Source: Lunularia cruciata
Lineage: Eukaryota; Streptophyta; Marchantiopsida; Lunulariales; Lunulariaceae
Reading direction: 5' to 3'
Assembly: GCA_948567375.1 (NCBI GenBank)
Contig: OX419756.1
Location: forward strand, 58,294,333-58,358,332
Length of the DNA stretch: 64,000 nt
The notes below the pieces were generated by a model. The model did not search any database. It was given only the letters and a program-made list of their open reading frames with translations, and was not told the DNA's origin. Positions 51,481 through 63,986 of the stretch are shown piece by piece. The position numbers and the translations under genes were made by a program. The first letter of the stretch is position 1; each line of letters begins with the position of its first letter.

Positions 51481-52105
51481 TATATGGATATTTTTATAGA
51501 ATTTATTAAAATTGAAGACGGAATCCGCCAGCTTTATATACAATGGGTCTCATTCTTCTCGGATAACTTATAATGTTTCATGTATCTTCATAAGATGCAC
51601 ACACGATTCTCTCACCGTACAATCGGGTAGTGTCACCTAAGTGTTCAATCATTTATATTCACATTTCCTTCGAAGCAAATTGTCAGCTGAAGAAAAAACA
51701 CTACACTTTTGACAGCGAAAGTTACAAACCAGGCCGGGACTTGACGAACTACTTGGGACTAGTAGTAACTAGCAAATACAAAAGCTTAAATGAAAGGAGA
51801 AATGATAATATTCAAACTTCTATTATGTTTGGATATTATAATAGAGATTTAAATACATCAAAAACTAATTTAAAAAAAAAGAACTCTACTCTACATAGAA
51901 GAGAGGTTTATGATAATATTTTCCATCTAAACATGCAATGCAACATATCAAAATATTCGGAGCCACTTAAATTTAGGAGAGAGAACTCAAAATGGAAGCT
52001 ATGATAATGATAAAGTGAAATTTATAGACATTTTCTATTTTTATTTTGCATACATTTTGCACGAATCCTCTATGTATATCATTATCTTTAACAACGATAT
52101 AAGCT
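51481..52105. other. Transition to AT-rich block, no gene recognised
   Basis: Composition becomes AT-rich. The 124-residue + frame at 51,630-52,004 is rich in Asn, Lys, Ser and Tyr and looks like random AT-rich translation. Confidence 0.35.
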
Positions 52106-52797
52106 GGGACCCGGTCCAGAGACACCCCTTCTTGGTCGAGAGACACCCCCTTTCATATATTCTTTTACGGATGGTTGCATAAAGTGTTACGGTGTGTATA
52201 ACAAGGTGATCTACAATACTTTGAGGTACTAATTCCATTTTCGTAGGTAGTCAATTTTCTGTATTGATTTTTTTCTGATTTCTCATAAAGTTTTAAATTC
52301 TTTTTACGATCTTGTTCATTTCTAGAGCTGATGATCTTTACCGAAACCTATCCTATTAACCTGTACGGAGTGTGATTATTCCCTTAGTTTTTCATAAAGC
52401 AAAATTTATACAATTACCCCAACAAGTTGTAAAATTGCAGAAGTACCCCTAACAAACGGTTGATTACGAAAATATCCCTTGGTTAGTTCGGGGCCAGGGG
52501 TAGGAGTGGCTGGGCCAGGCTTCAACGTTTTGCGCATGCTGACATATGTGTGTGGACCAATCGAAACTCTAATTAATGGAGAAACTAGAATGGAGACTCT
52601 CCCCACCTTTGAGACCCCAAATCAACCAAGTGTATTTTTGTAATTAATAATTTTTCATGATTATTTTTGCAATTTTACAACTTTTTGGTGTATTTTTGTA
52701 AATTACACTTTCATAAAATATGAAAAAGATACCTTAATAAATTATAAGCTAAAAAGACTCACTAATTTATGAAAGGGAGGTCTCTCTACCAGGTCCC
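52106..52797. mobile_element. Non-autonomous DNA element with long inverted repeats (MITE/foldback-like)
   Basis: The ends are inverted: gggacccggtccagagacac at 52,106 against, on the other strand from 52,797, gggacctggtagagagacct. Inner parts pair too. A perfect 16-base match, aagttgtaaaattgca (52,424-52,439) with tgcaattttacaactt (52,669-52,684), is flanked by longer imperfect pairing up to ttggttgatt/aatcaaccaa. The left end carries its terminal motif twice (ggtccagagacacccc, ggtcgagagacaccccc). The centre (about 52,490-52,610) is GC-richer and unpaired. There is no coding capacity, and no clear target-site duplication was seen, so the superfamily is open. Confidence 0.7.
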
Positions 52798-54249
52798 TAC
52801 AAACTATTATATCCATGCAACTAAATCATGCCTAAAGCTTAATTTCCTATTTTTGCTTCCTCTTCTTCCTTTGCTCAACATTTGGTGTAAGATCGGGTGC
52901 TTATGAATCCACAATTTGCACATTGGTGTGAAGAATGGTTTTTTAACCTTTGGATTTTGTAGCTCCTGTATCAACCACAACTAGAAATAACAAAGATGTA
53001 CTATATAAAGAATTGAGAGTTGAAATTAGTAGCATCTTATCTTTGGAGTGCATCCAAGAAGGTTTTTTTATATCCAAGAAATAATAGTATTTAGAGTAGA
53101 GTTCATGACAATTGTGAAAACAAAGATCACTAATAACTTAACCTGACTGCTTTACTAGTTCTACCAAAAAGAGAACAGACAATGGGAGAAGAAGAAGGAG
53201 AAAAGCTAATGGATTGAGGAAGAGAAAATACCATTTTATTGTTATGGATGAAGACTTCCTAGAGAGAAAGTTTAGATTCTAATTTATCAAAGAGTACTCT
53301 CAACTTTCTCTTAAGGGAGAAATTGAAAGTCTTAATAATCTCAAAAATAACCTTACAACTCTAAATATCATACATATAGAATATTTCTCAATGTTAGTGG
53401 GAGAACAAAAATTTGATTCTTGTTAAACACATTGAGAGTGGAGTAGTGTGTACTTTGTATGATGTATAAGTTTTTGGCTGGGTCAAGATGAACTATACTG
53501 AATTGACCATTAGTCCAATAGGGTGTTACAGAAATAACTTGATAGGTACTTGTAAATATCAGTAACAATATGTATGGGTAGTCCATATATTTTTTATGGG
53601 TAATGGAAAAGGAATTAAATAGAATACGGGGAAATAAAACTTTTTTGCAAAAATTTATGGGCTATAGGATCTCCCATAAACACTAATTGAAGGATTGACT
53701 CTTGGTACTTCAAAATTGAAATTAAAATTGCCTATGAGTCTGAGGAAGATATGTTTGATTGTGCTCTCATCTCAACATTTTGTTCTTGTATGTGACATTC
53801 AATGTGATATTTTGTTTATGATTTGTCCTAGCCATGGCATTCAAGAGTGAGTGACATTCTTCTTCCTTATGTGTGATATTCATATTGAGCATGATGATGT
53901 GAAATTCAAGAGAGTATTGCATTTGAGAAAATTTGTTCTTGAGAAAGATGTTGAAATTTTTTAGTTTGATGAGCATTGTCACTCCTAAGACTTGGTGAAA
54001 AGCCACATTCATAGATGAATAGAACCAAGGCCAATTAGTCATAGTAAACTCAAGAGAAAATCCACATTTACAAACTAGTAGACTAATGTCCCATATAATT
54101 ACTTGCTATCAACTTACAAGGAAGATTGCAAAACCTCTTGAATGGAATATCAAAGCCAAAGTAGAATATGATAGCTTAGATTTGGATGGGTAGAGTGATA
54201 ACTTGAGTTTAGATGATTTTAGTGAAGATAAAGAAAATGACATGATGCA
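52798..54249. other. AT-rich DNA, no gene confirmed
   Basis: Minus-strand frames at 53,368-53,586 and 53,767-54,042 are open, but I cannot assign them. The part just before 54,250 may be the decayed 5' section of the Harbinger-like remnant. No repeat ends found. Confidence 0.3.
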
Positions 54250-54960
54250 ACTCTTACTAAAGTGGGGGAGTTGGTGCACATTCAAAGGTATCTTATGCCT
54301 AGAGTCTCTATTGCAAGAAACAAAAAATTTACTATGGCATATTTCAAATATTTAAATCTCTAAGCCTTTAGAAAAATTACTCTAATGGATATAAACTTGT
54401 TTTATGCTTTGGTATATATTATTAAAGATCATAAAATATTTAGGAAAAAAATATAGAAGAATTCAAATGCTAGTGTAGATCCGATTGGCCATTGCTCTTG
54501 ATAGATTTGGTCACCATGGAAATAGATTATATATTGCATGTGGGTTAAATAAATGGAGTACTACTACAAGTTCAACAATTGAATTCACTAACAAAGTAAT
54601 GACAACCATCTTATCTATTCTTGGGAAGGAAATAGAGTGGCTTGATCAAGGCGAGAGAAGAAAAATCTCTACTATATTTGCACATAAAGGATTCCTTGGT
54701 TGCATGAGTTTGGTAAATAGAACATTATTCCATTTAGCAACAAGACCAATTGTAAAAAAGAATAAGCCCAATTCTAGAAAAATAATTGCATATTAGCTGC
54801 AAGGGTTCTTATCCAATAAATGGTCAAGTCATCTTTAATGACAAGAAAAGATTATACCCTTCACTAGAGGAAAAGGTCATCATATGTGTTAATGTTGGGT
54901 GCACATAGGATATTGCATTTTTTTATTATACATGTGTTGGTGCTCATGGTTTGGGATGAA
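54250..54960 (+). pseudogene. Broken PIF/Harbinger-like transposase (DDE_4 nuclease family)
   Basis: The + strand translation shows family landmarks in order but in more than one frame. First comes an N-terminal part with VHIQRYLMPRVSIARNKKF and a YALVYIIKDHKIF helix. Then comes LAIALDRFGHHGNRLYIACG, with the GT-like TSSTIEFTNKVMTTILSILG segment, the ER-IS pattern (GERRKISTIF) and GFLGCMSLVNRTLFHL, which is the GFPGCxGxIDGTLxxL block around the first catalytic Asp. Last comes a KGSYPINGQVIFNDKKR-like block matching the KGxYSxNxQVIxDxKKR motif. The first catalytic Asp position reads Asn (VNRTL). Frames shift at least twice and stops occur, so it is dead. It is truncated after the second block, and the last acidic residue was not found. 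It could instead derive from a domesticated ALP1-like gene, but the setting favours a transposon. Confidence 0.6.
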
Positions 54961-55029
54961 TATTGGTGCTCATGGTCGGCAGTGAGACTATGATTGTAGA
55001 TATGCCAAGCTCATGCCGTGATATGACTT

Positions 55030-57940
55030 GTTATGAGTATGTACTTTATTACACAATATACATTGTTGTTAAAATTGTATACTATAGAAGCAAAACTCAT
55101 ACATAAGTCATACATGAACTCTAATGTGCCTTAATAATCAGTTCACTCTTCTAATCATCACATTCAAATCAGATTTGAACTTGATCCTCCCCTCAACAAT
55201 GTGACAATAATAGGGCACTGATTACTATCAAGCCTCACTCACTTAAGGCAAGAGATTCTAGGTGATGCTCGCCGGCCTATGTCCACCATAGCCAAGAACT
55301 CAATGGCTCAACATAATAGCTCTTTGAGCTACACTTCTAAAGTATACCCCTTTGCTTGACCTAGCTCTCCACCCTAATGGTGCTACTAACGACACATCTA
55401 AGGATGCAATTGGTGGAAGTGATGGTGGGTCTCACCATATAATTAGTAGCCCTAACATGAAATGTGGTTGCTATTGAGTATTCCATGAGCAACTATCAAA
55501 ATAACTATGATTGCCAACACTACCACTCCAACATCCAAACAAACTAGCTTTGGTGCTACAAATGCAATGATAGTTGTTGTGCATATATACATCACTACAT
55601 AACATACATTGTCATCAACATCATACACTATAGAAGCACAACTCACACATAAGTCATACATGAACTCTAAATTGCCACATTCTCCATAGTAGCAATTAGG
55701 TCCCGCTAACTAAATAGTCATCTATTCCAAATATGTGATATGCCCTATGGTAGGCTAAGGTTAGGAGGCCGGGTGCTAAAAAGCCCCATTGTTAGTTGGC
55801 TGTTTGCAATCTATATCAAATAAAAGGTGAACTAGCTATGAGTCAAATACATCTAGGATATAACCACTATCCTTGAAGAACCACCATGAGAGGTGGATTC
55901 AAACATGCCATATGCCATCCTCTCAAACAGTTATCACACACCAACATAATAGAAACTCCACCAAAAAAGCCACATAACATACATTATAAGCATGCGCATA
56001 TAAGAGCCAAGCTTGGGTCTATAGTGCCATCAATGTTTGGGAGGTGGTATGGCATACAATTGTGCACATGATCCTTCTAAAAAACACCATTACGTCCTTC
56101 CAACATGAGGACTCTAAAAAGCAAAACCTCATGGACTCTCAAGATAGTGCGGCCTATAGTAACCTCAAGTATTGTCAATGCAGTTTACTATAGATATACA
56201 TAACCACCTAAATGCAATTGATGGATCAAGGGTTTATAATCTCCTCCTCAAATAGTAGCATAGCATAAGATATCTCTATGATGAGAAATTGCTAACTTCT
56301 CAAAGGCCATTGGCATCACTCTCTAAAAGATCTTTGCCCATTGAGAATTATGAGCCGGCCTATCTCTCACTTAGGATGAATCTCTAATGGCTATTATGGT
56401 AGTGCACCATGAACTAAGAAGGCAAAGAACTCCAACTCCATCATACTCCTCCAAGGTTAACACTACAAGACTCAAGATATTGCTTACTAGAGAACTCAAT
56501 GAGAGAGAGATAGTTGCAGATGAAAGGAGGATGAGTACCTCCTCACCCCTAGTCTATATACTTGTGAAATAGTTACGCACTAAAGTTACTAATTACTAGA
56601 GTAACTCAAGTTACCAAGCTAAAAGTCAAATAAATTCAAAAAGCTAAAGGAACATCTATTCTCATAGGAATATTCCCCTAAGCATGTGATCTTATCTTGA
56701 CCCAACCACTAAGTCAAGGATTCCTTCACATGGGCTATCTTTGGACTATAAAAGAATCCGAAACAAAAAGGCTTGTGGGTTCAAGAGTTCTCAACTCTTT
56801 CCTCAAAGCTAAACACCTAGGAATAATACCAAGTCAATACACTAGAATCCAGAATAGTGGTGCTCATATTTTCAAATTCCTCTAAAGTAAGGCCACCTTT
56901 ATTTAAACTATGACTAACTTTAGCTAATCATGAGTAATGTAGAACCATATTTATCTCTATTTGAATAATATCACTCAAATATTTATAATATCAAACTAAA
57001 TATCACAATAGCACATACATGCATATATGGGTGTTATTGAACAAGCACTCACCATACATTTAGATCATCCAAATCCAAAACTACAATTTTATCATGCGGA
57101 ATGATTGTAGGTAAATCTAGATCTCATCTTTAGAGTAGAAATTAAGGAGAGAAGGATGCTCAAGAGGCTTGCCAGCTAAACCAATAGCCCATGGTCAACT
57201 AAGGTAGTTAGAGATTCCAATTTCCCAAGTGGCCTCTCTACAAACCACACTTATGCAATCCTCTCTTCATTGTCTGACCACTCTCTCTAATAAGCCATAT
57301 GCCTTGGGGTGATCTCAAGAGGTAGTATAACAATCAATCAAAGCCTTGTCACACAAGAATTGAAACTCCTCCAAGAACTTTGTACCTTAATTAATCAAAA
57401 CCTTAGTTGGTGCACTCAAATGACTAAGGAATTGATCCAAGAACATGTAAGCCATCCCTTCACTCAACTTGTAAAGAAGTACCACCAACTTAATCCACTT
57501 GGAGAAGTGATCCACCATAACCACAAGGTCTAACAAAGTCCAAAATCCAACAATAACCCAATTCCATGATAGGTAATGGGTGTAGTTATGGCATAAGAGC
57601 ATTAAATGATGCTCTAACTTGGTCACAAACCACACATTTGGTAACAATTTTTTTACATTGGTCTGCATATTGTGCCATCAATAGTGACTCTAGAGTAAGC
57701 TATCTTTATGCTTTACTCCAAAATGTCTTAGCTCTTCATGAGCATTACCAACTATGGTCTCTTAGATGGAAGTGGTACTACTTGCACTCTACCATCCTCT
57801 CACACACAAAGAGGTTATCTAACCTCCAATCTGAATTGCTTGGCTCATTGAAGGACATAATGTCTCTCCTTGGCAGCAACTCTGCCACCTACAACATCAA
57901 TGCAAAGATAATTTATCACTAAGATATCATCATGATGTCT
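55030..57940 (-). mobile_element. Ty3-like family E2, copy B (fossil, interrupted)
   Basis: Aligns by ordered landmarks with E2 copy C (57,945-60,230): the actatagaagcacaactcac motif twice, gtccaccatagccaagaact, the tcatcctctcaaacag segment, the cttgtcacacaaga segment, and an integrase part at 57,387-57,668 on the minus strand (VMVDHFSKWIKLVVL). It ends at its higher-coordinate side at the position equivalent to about 60,230 in copy C, where it abuts copy C directly. It is interrupted by an insertion of about 690 bp. Broken throughout and old. Confidence 0.65.
56348..57038. mobile_element. ~690-bp insertion within E2 copy B
   Basis: Copies A and C read continuously from '...ttgagaac' to 'atgcac...catctagatc'. 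Copy B breaks after ttgagaa (56,341-56,347) and resumes at acaagcactcac (57,041). The inserted DNA contains TATA-like boxes (+ actataaaag near 56,745; minus near 56,560) and no recognisable coding sequence. A solo LTR or a non-autonomous element is possible; ends and target duplication are not clear. Confidence 0.55.
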
Positions 57941-59632
57941 TGTTGACCTTGTTGTGTGTATATACATTGCTACACAACATACATCACTGTCAACAACATG
58001 CACTATAGAAACACAACTCACACATGAGTCATACAAAGACTCTAAAGTGCCATAATAATCAGATTGTTTACAACTCTCAAATCAACTCAACTCAAATCAG
58101 TACTTGATCTGTCGCTCTATAAATTGCCAACAATTGGGTATTGATTACAATCAAGCCACACCCACTCTAGCTAAGAGAATCCAAATGATGATAGCTGACC
58201 TCTGTCCACCATAGCCAAGAACTCGAAGGCTCAACATCAGAGAAGTGAGCTCTATGGAGTTGCACTCTAAAAGTATACCCTTGGACTTGAGCTTGGTCCG
58301 AAACCCTAACGGTCCCGCTGATGGCACACTCAACGGTGCAAATGATGCAAAGTGACGGTGGGCCCCACTGTGAAGTTAATACCCCCAACACAAAATCTGA
58401 TCACCAGAAAATAGTCTATGGGAAATTGTTGAAATACCTCTAACTACTATCACTACAACTCCAATATCCAAGCAATCTAGATGCAACACTACAAATGGTG
58501 TGACAACTGTTGTGCATATATACATCGCTACACAACATATATCACTATCAGCAACATACACTATAGAAGCACAACTCACACATAAGTCATACATAGACTC
58601 TAAAGTGCCACAATTGCCCCTCTAGTTGGCTGTTAGGTCCCTCTAACTCCAGATAGCCATCTAATCCAAGTATATGGTATATCCTATGATGGGCAAAGAT
58701 CAGAAAGCCGGGTGCTATGGAGACCTATCGTTAGTTGCTTGTCTGCAATCTTTACCATATAAAAAATGAACTAGCTATAGGTCAAGTACATCTAGGACAT
58801 AACCATTGTCTTTGAGAAACCACCATGAGGGGAGGAGTCATACATGCCATATGCCATCCTCTCAAACAGCTATCACACACTCACATAGTACTAGCTCCAC
58901 CAAAAGAGCCACATAACATACACCTCAAACTTGCACTTATAAGTGCCAAGCTTGGGTCCATAGTACCATCAATGTTTGGGAGGTGGCATGGCGCACAATT
59001 GCACACATGATCCTTCCAAATAACACGATCATGTCCTTCCAACACAAGGACTCCAAATGGCAAAACCTCATGCACTCTCAAGATAGGGCGACCTATCAAA
59101 ACATCAAGTGTCATCGGTGCAATCTACTATAGATATACATAGTCTCATGGATGAAATAGATGGATTGAGGGTCTATAACCTCCTCCTCAAATAGTAGCAT
59201 AGCGTAAGGTATCTCTATGTTGATCAATTGCCAAGTTCTCAAAGGCCATCAACATCCCTCTCCAAAAGATCTTTGCCCGTTGAGAACATGCACATATCCA
59301 TACATCTAGATCATCCAAGTCCAAAACTACAATAGCATCTCGAAAAATGGCTGCAAGTAAATTTGGACTTGTCCATAGAGTAGGAAGTAAGGAGAGAAGG
59401 ATGCTAAGGAGGCTTGCCGGCTGAACCAATAGCCCATGGCCAACCAAGGTAATTGGATATCCCAATCTCCCAAGTGGCCACTCTGCAAACCATACTTTTG
59501 CAATCATCTCTTCCCTGTCTGAACCACTCTCTTTGCTAAGCCATCTGCCTTAGGGTGATCTCAAGATGTAGTATGATGATCAATCAAAGCCTTGTCACAC
59601 AAGACCTGAAACTCCTCCAAGAACTCTATACC

Positions 59633-59845
59633 CTAATCAGTCAAAACCTTAGCTAGTGCACCAAGATGATTAAGAACTTGATCCAGGAACAAATAAGTTG
59701 TCCCTTCACTAGACTTGTCATGAAGTGCCACCAACTCAATCCACTTGGAGAAGTGCTTCACCATCACCAAAACATATTGATGATGTCTCACAATCAGTGA
59801 TAAAGGTCTAGCAAAGTCCAAACTCCAACGGTAACCCAATCCCAT
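59633..59845 (-). pseudogene. E2 copy C integrase segment
   Basis: The minus-strand reading contains VMVKHFSKWIELVALHDKSS and FLDQVLNHLGALAKVLTD. This corresponds to the Ty3 integrase core region (VDRFSKWAHF...; ...H-GxPxxIxSDRG). Part of a fossil element. Confidence 0.75.
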
Positions 59846-60501
59846 GATAGGTAATGGGTGTAACTGTGGTGTATGAGCATTGAATGATGCTCTAACTCAG
59901 TCACAAACCACACTTCTAGCAACAAACTACTGTACCTTGGTTTGCATATCATGCCATCAATAATGACTCTAGAGTAAGCTATATGTATGCTTTACTCCAA
60001 AATGTCCTAGCTCTTCATGAGCATGACGTACCAACTATGGTCTCTAAGATGGAAGTGGTACTACTTGCACTCTACCATCTTCCCATACACACAAAAAGTG
60101 TTTTCCCTCCAATCTAAATTGTGTAGCTTGCTAAAGGATACTATCTCTCTCCTTGGCCCCAACTATGCCACCCACAACACCAGTGTGAAGATAGTCCATC
60201 ACTAAGATGTCATCATGAATGTCTCGCTGAACTGTACCAATATCTTCACTCTTTGGATGTGTGACCTCAATAACTCCTCCTATATGCATTGAGAGAGATA
60301 CCACCAACGCCTCAAAAAATATACACAAAAAGGCCGATGCATGCCAACTTGACACCATCTCCTCATCTGTCTCACCATGCCAACATGCTCTAGTCTGATC
60401 CTACTGGCTAGAATATGGGTTTCTACTCAACCCATATGCATCATGGTTCACCACTCCAAGTCTCTAAACAACCATGAAATCATACTCCTATAAATCAAAG
60501 C

Positions 60502-60756
60502 CTATTGTGCAAGCTTCCCTAAAAGCTTGTCGGACTCCATCAACCACTTCAGCGGCTGATGATCAGTGATGAGAGTAAAGGAGTTACCAAAAAGGTAACA
60601 TTGGGAATGTGCTACTGCCCAAACTGCTGCCAAGCACTCTCCCTCATATGAACTATACTTTGCCTTGGTTGAGTTGTTGGAGTGACTAGCATAGGCCACC
60701 ACAAACTCCTTCCCCTCATCATCATGCTGGGTGAGCACTGCTCCAAGCACCGACAT
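60502..60756 (-). pseudogene. E2 copy C RNase H segment
   Basis: The reading contains SVLGAVLTQHDDEGKEFVVA, YASHSNNSTKAKYSSYEGEC and LITDHQPLKWLM, the standard Ty3 RNase H blocks. Part of a fossil element. Confidence 0.85.
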
Positions 60757-61214
60757 ACTCCAACCAGTGTGAACTTGAAATGGTCATCCTCTGATTGGTC
60801 TCCTCAAAATAGGAGCAGATGTCAACCTCTCCTTGAGCTCTACAAAAGCTCTCTCTTGCTCATCTCCCCAACACTACTCCTGTGTAAACTTGGTCAGCTT
60901 TGTCAAGGCCTTGGCAATGACACTAAATCCTCTAACATAGCGGTGATAGAAGTTCACCAACCTAAGGAATGCTCACACTCTGCTCACATCCGTAGGCCAA
61001 GGAATACGTGCAATAGCTTCCACCTTGGTGTGCTGAACACCAAGTCCTCCGGGATAGATAGTGTGACTCATATACGCAACCTACTCATGGAAGAACCTAC
61101 ACTTCACAGGATTTATTTGAGTCCATGAGATCTCAACCTCTCAAACACCTCCAACAATTGTCTCTCATGCTCCTCCATAGTAGTGTTATAGACCAAAATG
61201 TCATCAATATAACA

Positions 61215-61517
61215 TCAAGCAAAATCCAATCTAGCTAGGATCCTATCCATGACCCTCTGGAACTCAGCAGGAGCGTTCTTTAACCCAAATGGTAAGAACC
61301 TCCACTGATATAACACATCCTTACCGTGAGGATGAATAGCCCAAAATGTTGTTTGGGACTTGTCCTCCTCTCTAATCGGCAACTGATGATATCCCGCTTG
61401 AAGATCTAAAGTATTGAAGACCTTTGCATTCCTAATCGCATCAAAAATCTCCTCTAGTGTAGGCATGGCATCCCTATCAGCCTGGTTTGTCGGTTGATAG
61501 GACGGTAATCTCCACAC
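61215..61517 (-). pseudogene. E2 copy C reverse transcriptase segment
   Basis: The reading contains NQADRDAMPTLEEIFDAI, FNTLDLQAGYHQLPIREEDK and FLPFGLKNAPAEFQRVMD, the central Ty3 reverse-transcriptase blocks. The DRDAMPTLEEIFDAI variant recalls moss/liverwort Ty3 elements, from memory. Part of a fossil element. Confidence 0.88.
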
Positions 61518-63737
61518 ATCTGTCTATTTGTGTAGTTACTATTCATATCCTTCTTGGCATGCATCACTGTAGCTGATGCATACTCTGTATGTGAGATCTC
61601 CACCAAACCAGTTTGTAATTGTCACAAGAGTGGAAGACGTACCAACTGGTTGCTACATTGGGTCCTTGGGAGCAGTAGTGTCATGCCCTTGACCACTAGA
61701 AGTCCCAACCTTTGTGTGAAAAACTCCCTCCACTCTGGCTGCAAGCTCCACACATCCTCTAGCTGCATCCCAAGTGGACCAAGGGTGTAATCCAAGAAGC
61801 TCATGCTCACCTAGATGGACTCCAAGTAAACCACTCTCCCTAGTAGCTATTGGTTGTGTCCCAAGAATACCATGTCCACTTGGTCCATTGCACCCAACAT
61901 GTGCCTGGATCATCTCGATAGGCACAAGACTCACAAGTGTCCAAGTGGTGATGCACATCAAGCACATCCTACGCTACTCTGCCAAGCCAAGGCTCACAAT
62001 CCAGGTCAAACAGTTCAAGTCCATAGCTTGACCTAACACTTGACGCCTGGATGCCTCTAACACTACTAGAACAACGATTATACCGTTGTAAAAACCAATT
62101 GTCTGCTCTCTCTCATCAGGGTTGGGCTCCACCAACTACTATAACTGTGAGTCCCAAACAAGTCCAAGTCCTCTCTTAAAAAAAGCATGAGAGTTTGGGA
62201 AACTAACAAGTGTGGGAAATGCGGCTCTAGGCTGTCTAACTAGGTTCACCACTACCATGGGTGACCTATCAGCCACTACAACTATCTGGGACTGATGCCT
62301 AATATCCAAGATGTCATCAACAAGGATGTGGTCAAGTCATTGAATCACATCATAAGCACATTGTAAAACCTCTATTGGTAAGAAGTTTGTCCACCAAAGA
62401 CAAAGACGATGAGCCCGTGATCCTACTCTGGCTGCATCTAACAATATAGCAGGTCCCATCCAAAAATGGACTTGATATATAGTCACCACCACTTGGGTAT
62501 GAGAATCACCCATCAAAGGAACCTTCTCCAAAAGGTAATATTTTGGATGGTAATTGTTACCAATGTAATATCCATAACATCTCCTAAAACACACCAGAAC
62601 GGGGATCCTGAAGACCCAAACCTCAAATATCACGTGTATGTCCCTAACATGGCCATCTAGCAATCACCAAGTGAATAGGCCCATGTTGCTCCAAATCATG
62701 CGCCTCCAGTAAGGAAATGTTTGCGGGTAAGGCCTTTTAGTAACCCCTGACTGCTGACATCAGTAATAACTCTAGATACCAATAGGCCAAGTGTGCCACA
62801 TGATGTAGAAAGACTCACCTAGTAGTCTCATCTCTCTCACATACAAAAACCTCTATTCTCGTATACTTGCATGTAGGATTGCAGCTAGTCCGGTGCTAAT
62901 CCCACCGAACAACTCCAATAGACATACTCCCTCTACTAGATATTGCCAAGTAATGAGTGTTGTATCCAAAGGTGTCAAGGTAATTGACTCTGGTGGCTTA
63001 TCCTCATACTCATCTCTTGGTGGTACAAAGGCTCCACTCCAAGCTTGCTGCACCAACCAATCTGCATGATGCTGCAATGCCTCCTTTGAACTCCACAATG
63101 GAACATCCAAGGTGGATAGAACAATCCTACTCGTACTCCAAATTTGAGTGATTTCCTTTGGTAATGGAGTAGCCTCTACATGTGCATTCCCCTCAACAAG
63201 TCACCAAGCCAAGTAACTACACCACTGAAAGCTGAAACTGATGCTGCCATGGTCCCGGATTGTAGTGAGCCAAGACTACCACTTCTAAAGCATACTGGTA
63301 GGTGACATACCCGTCCCTCACCAGACTACCAACTTGGTCTATAGGAGGCTATCTCCTCCCAAAAGTCAATGCTAAAACCATGGAGTATGACATTGCTCTC
63401 CCAACTAGCACATTGTATGACTCAGCTATTGTCACAATAGCCTAAGCTCTCACCATCGGGCTATCAGTCGGATGACCAGGTTGAATTTGAACAACTAGCT
63501 CTCTACATGTGATGTATTATGTCAAACCACCACATGGAGATGTATGGATCTGAAATGGACACCTCTCCACATTGGTCTTCCGTAACTCCATATTGACTAT
63601 TACAACCTTCTCCATCATAAAGGGTTGCGCACCTGTAAAAGACCAAAACCGAGGAGAGAAATAGGAGAATGGAAACTCACATTGGGACACTTGAATGAGG
63701 GAAAACTCCGAATGCCTAGCATGAGCTTCGGCTTTGG

Positions 63738-63986
63738 TATTTATAGGTAACATATAAGACCCTTGAAGCTTCTCAAGAAGCTTCCTTGAGCCGCTTTCTT
63801 GGAGTGCAAGTCAAGTTAACCAGGAAGCTTCTCAAGAAGCTTCCTTTTAGAAGCCGCCTACTTGGCATGCAAGCTAAGCTAGTTAGAAGCTTCTAGAAGC
63901 TCCCTTCTAGAAGCTACCTGCTTAGAGCGCAAGTTAACTAGTTGGGAAACTTCTCAAGAAGCTTCTTAGATGCTTCTAGAATATTC
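63738..63986 (-). promoter_or_regulatory. LTR promoter of E2 copy C: TATA box with dense heat-shock elements
   Basis: On the minus strand CTATAAATA (63,738-63,746) is preceded by at least five HSE-type clusters. Two GAAgcTTC-tcaa-GAAgcTTC arrays lie at 63,765-63,784 and 63,824-63,843. A perfect GAAnnTTCnnGAA lies at 63,886-63,898, TTCnnGAA at 63,905-63,912, GAAnnTTC pairs at 63,946-63,965, and a perfect TTCnnGAAnnTTC at 63,974-63,986. The order matches copy A. Confidence 0.6.

Noticed and set aside
51630-52004. 124-codon + strand frame in AT-rich DNA as a small gene
   Set aside because: Composition is Asn/Lys/Ser/Tyr-rich as expected from random AT-rich translation; no motif and no supporting context.
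53368-54042. Minus-strand frames that could be a Ty1/copia fragment (LPLTLRNILYV recalls a conserved protease-side motif)
   Set aside because: One short resemblance only; no integrase, RT or zinc-knuckle blocks found nearby.
57945-58510. The repeated actatagaagcacaac motif about 550 bases apart as a pair of short terminal repeats
   Set aside because: The same pair lies inside all three E2 copies on the 3' side and does not match the promoter-bearing terminal segment at 63,650-64,000, so it is an internal duplication of the family.
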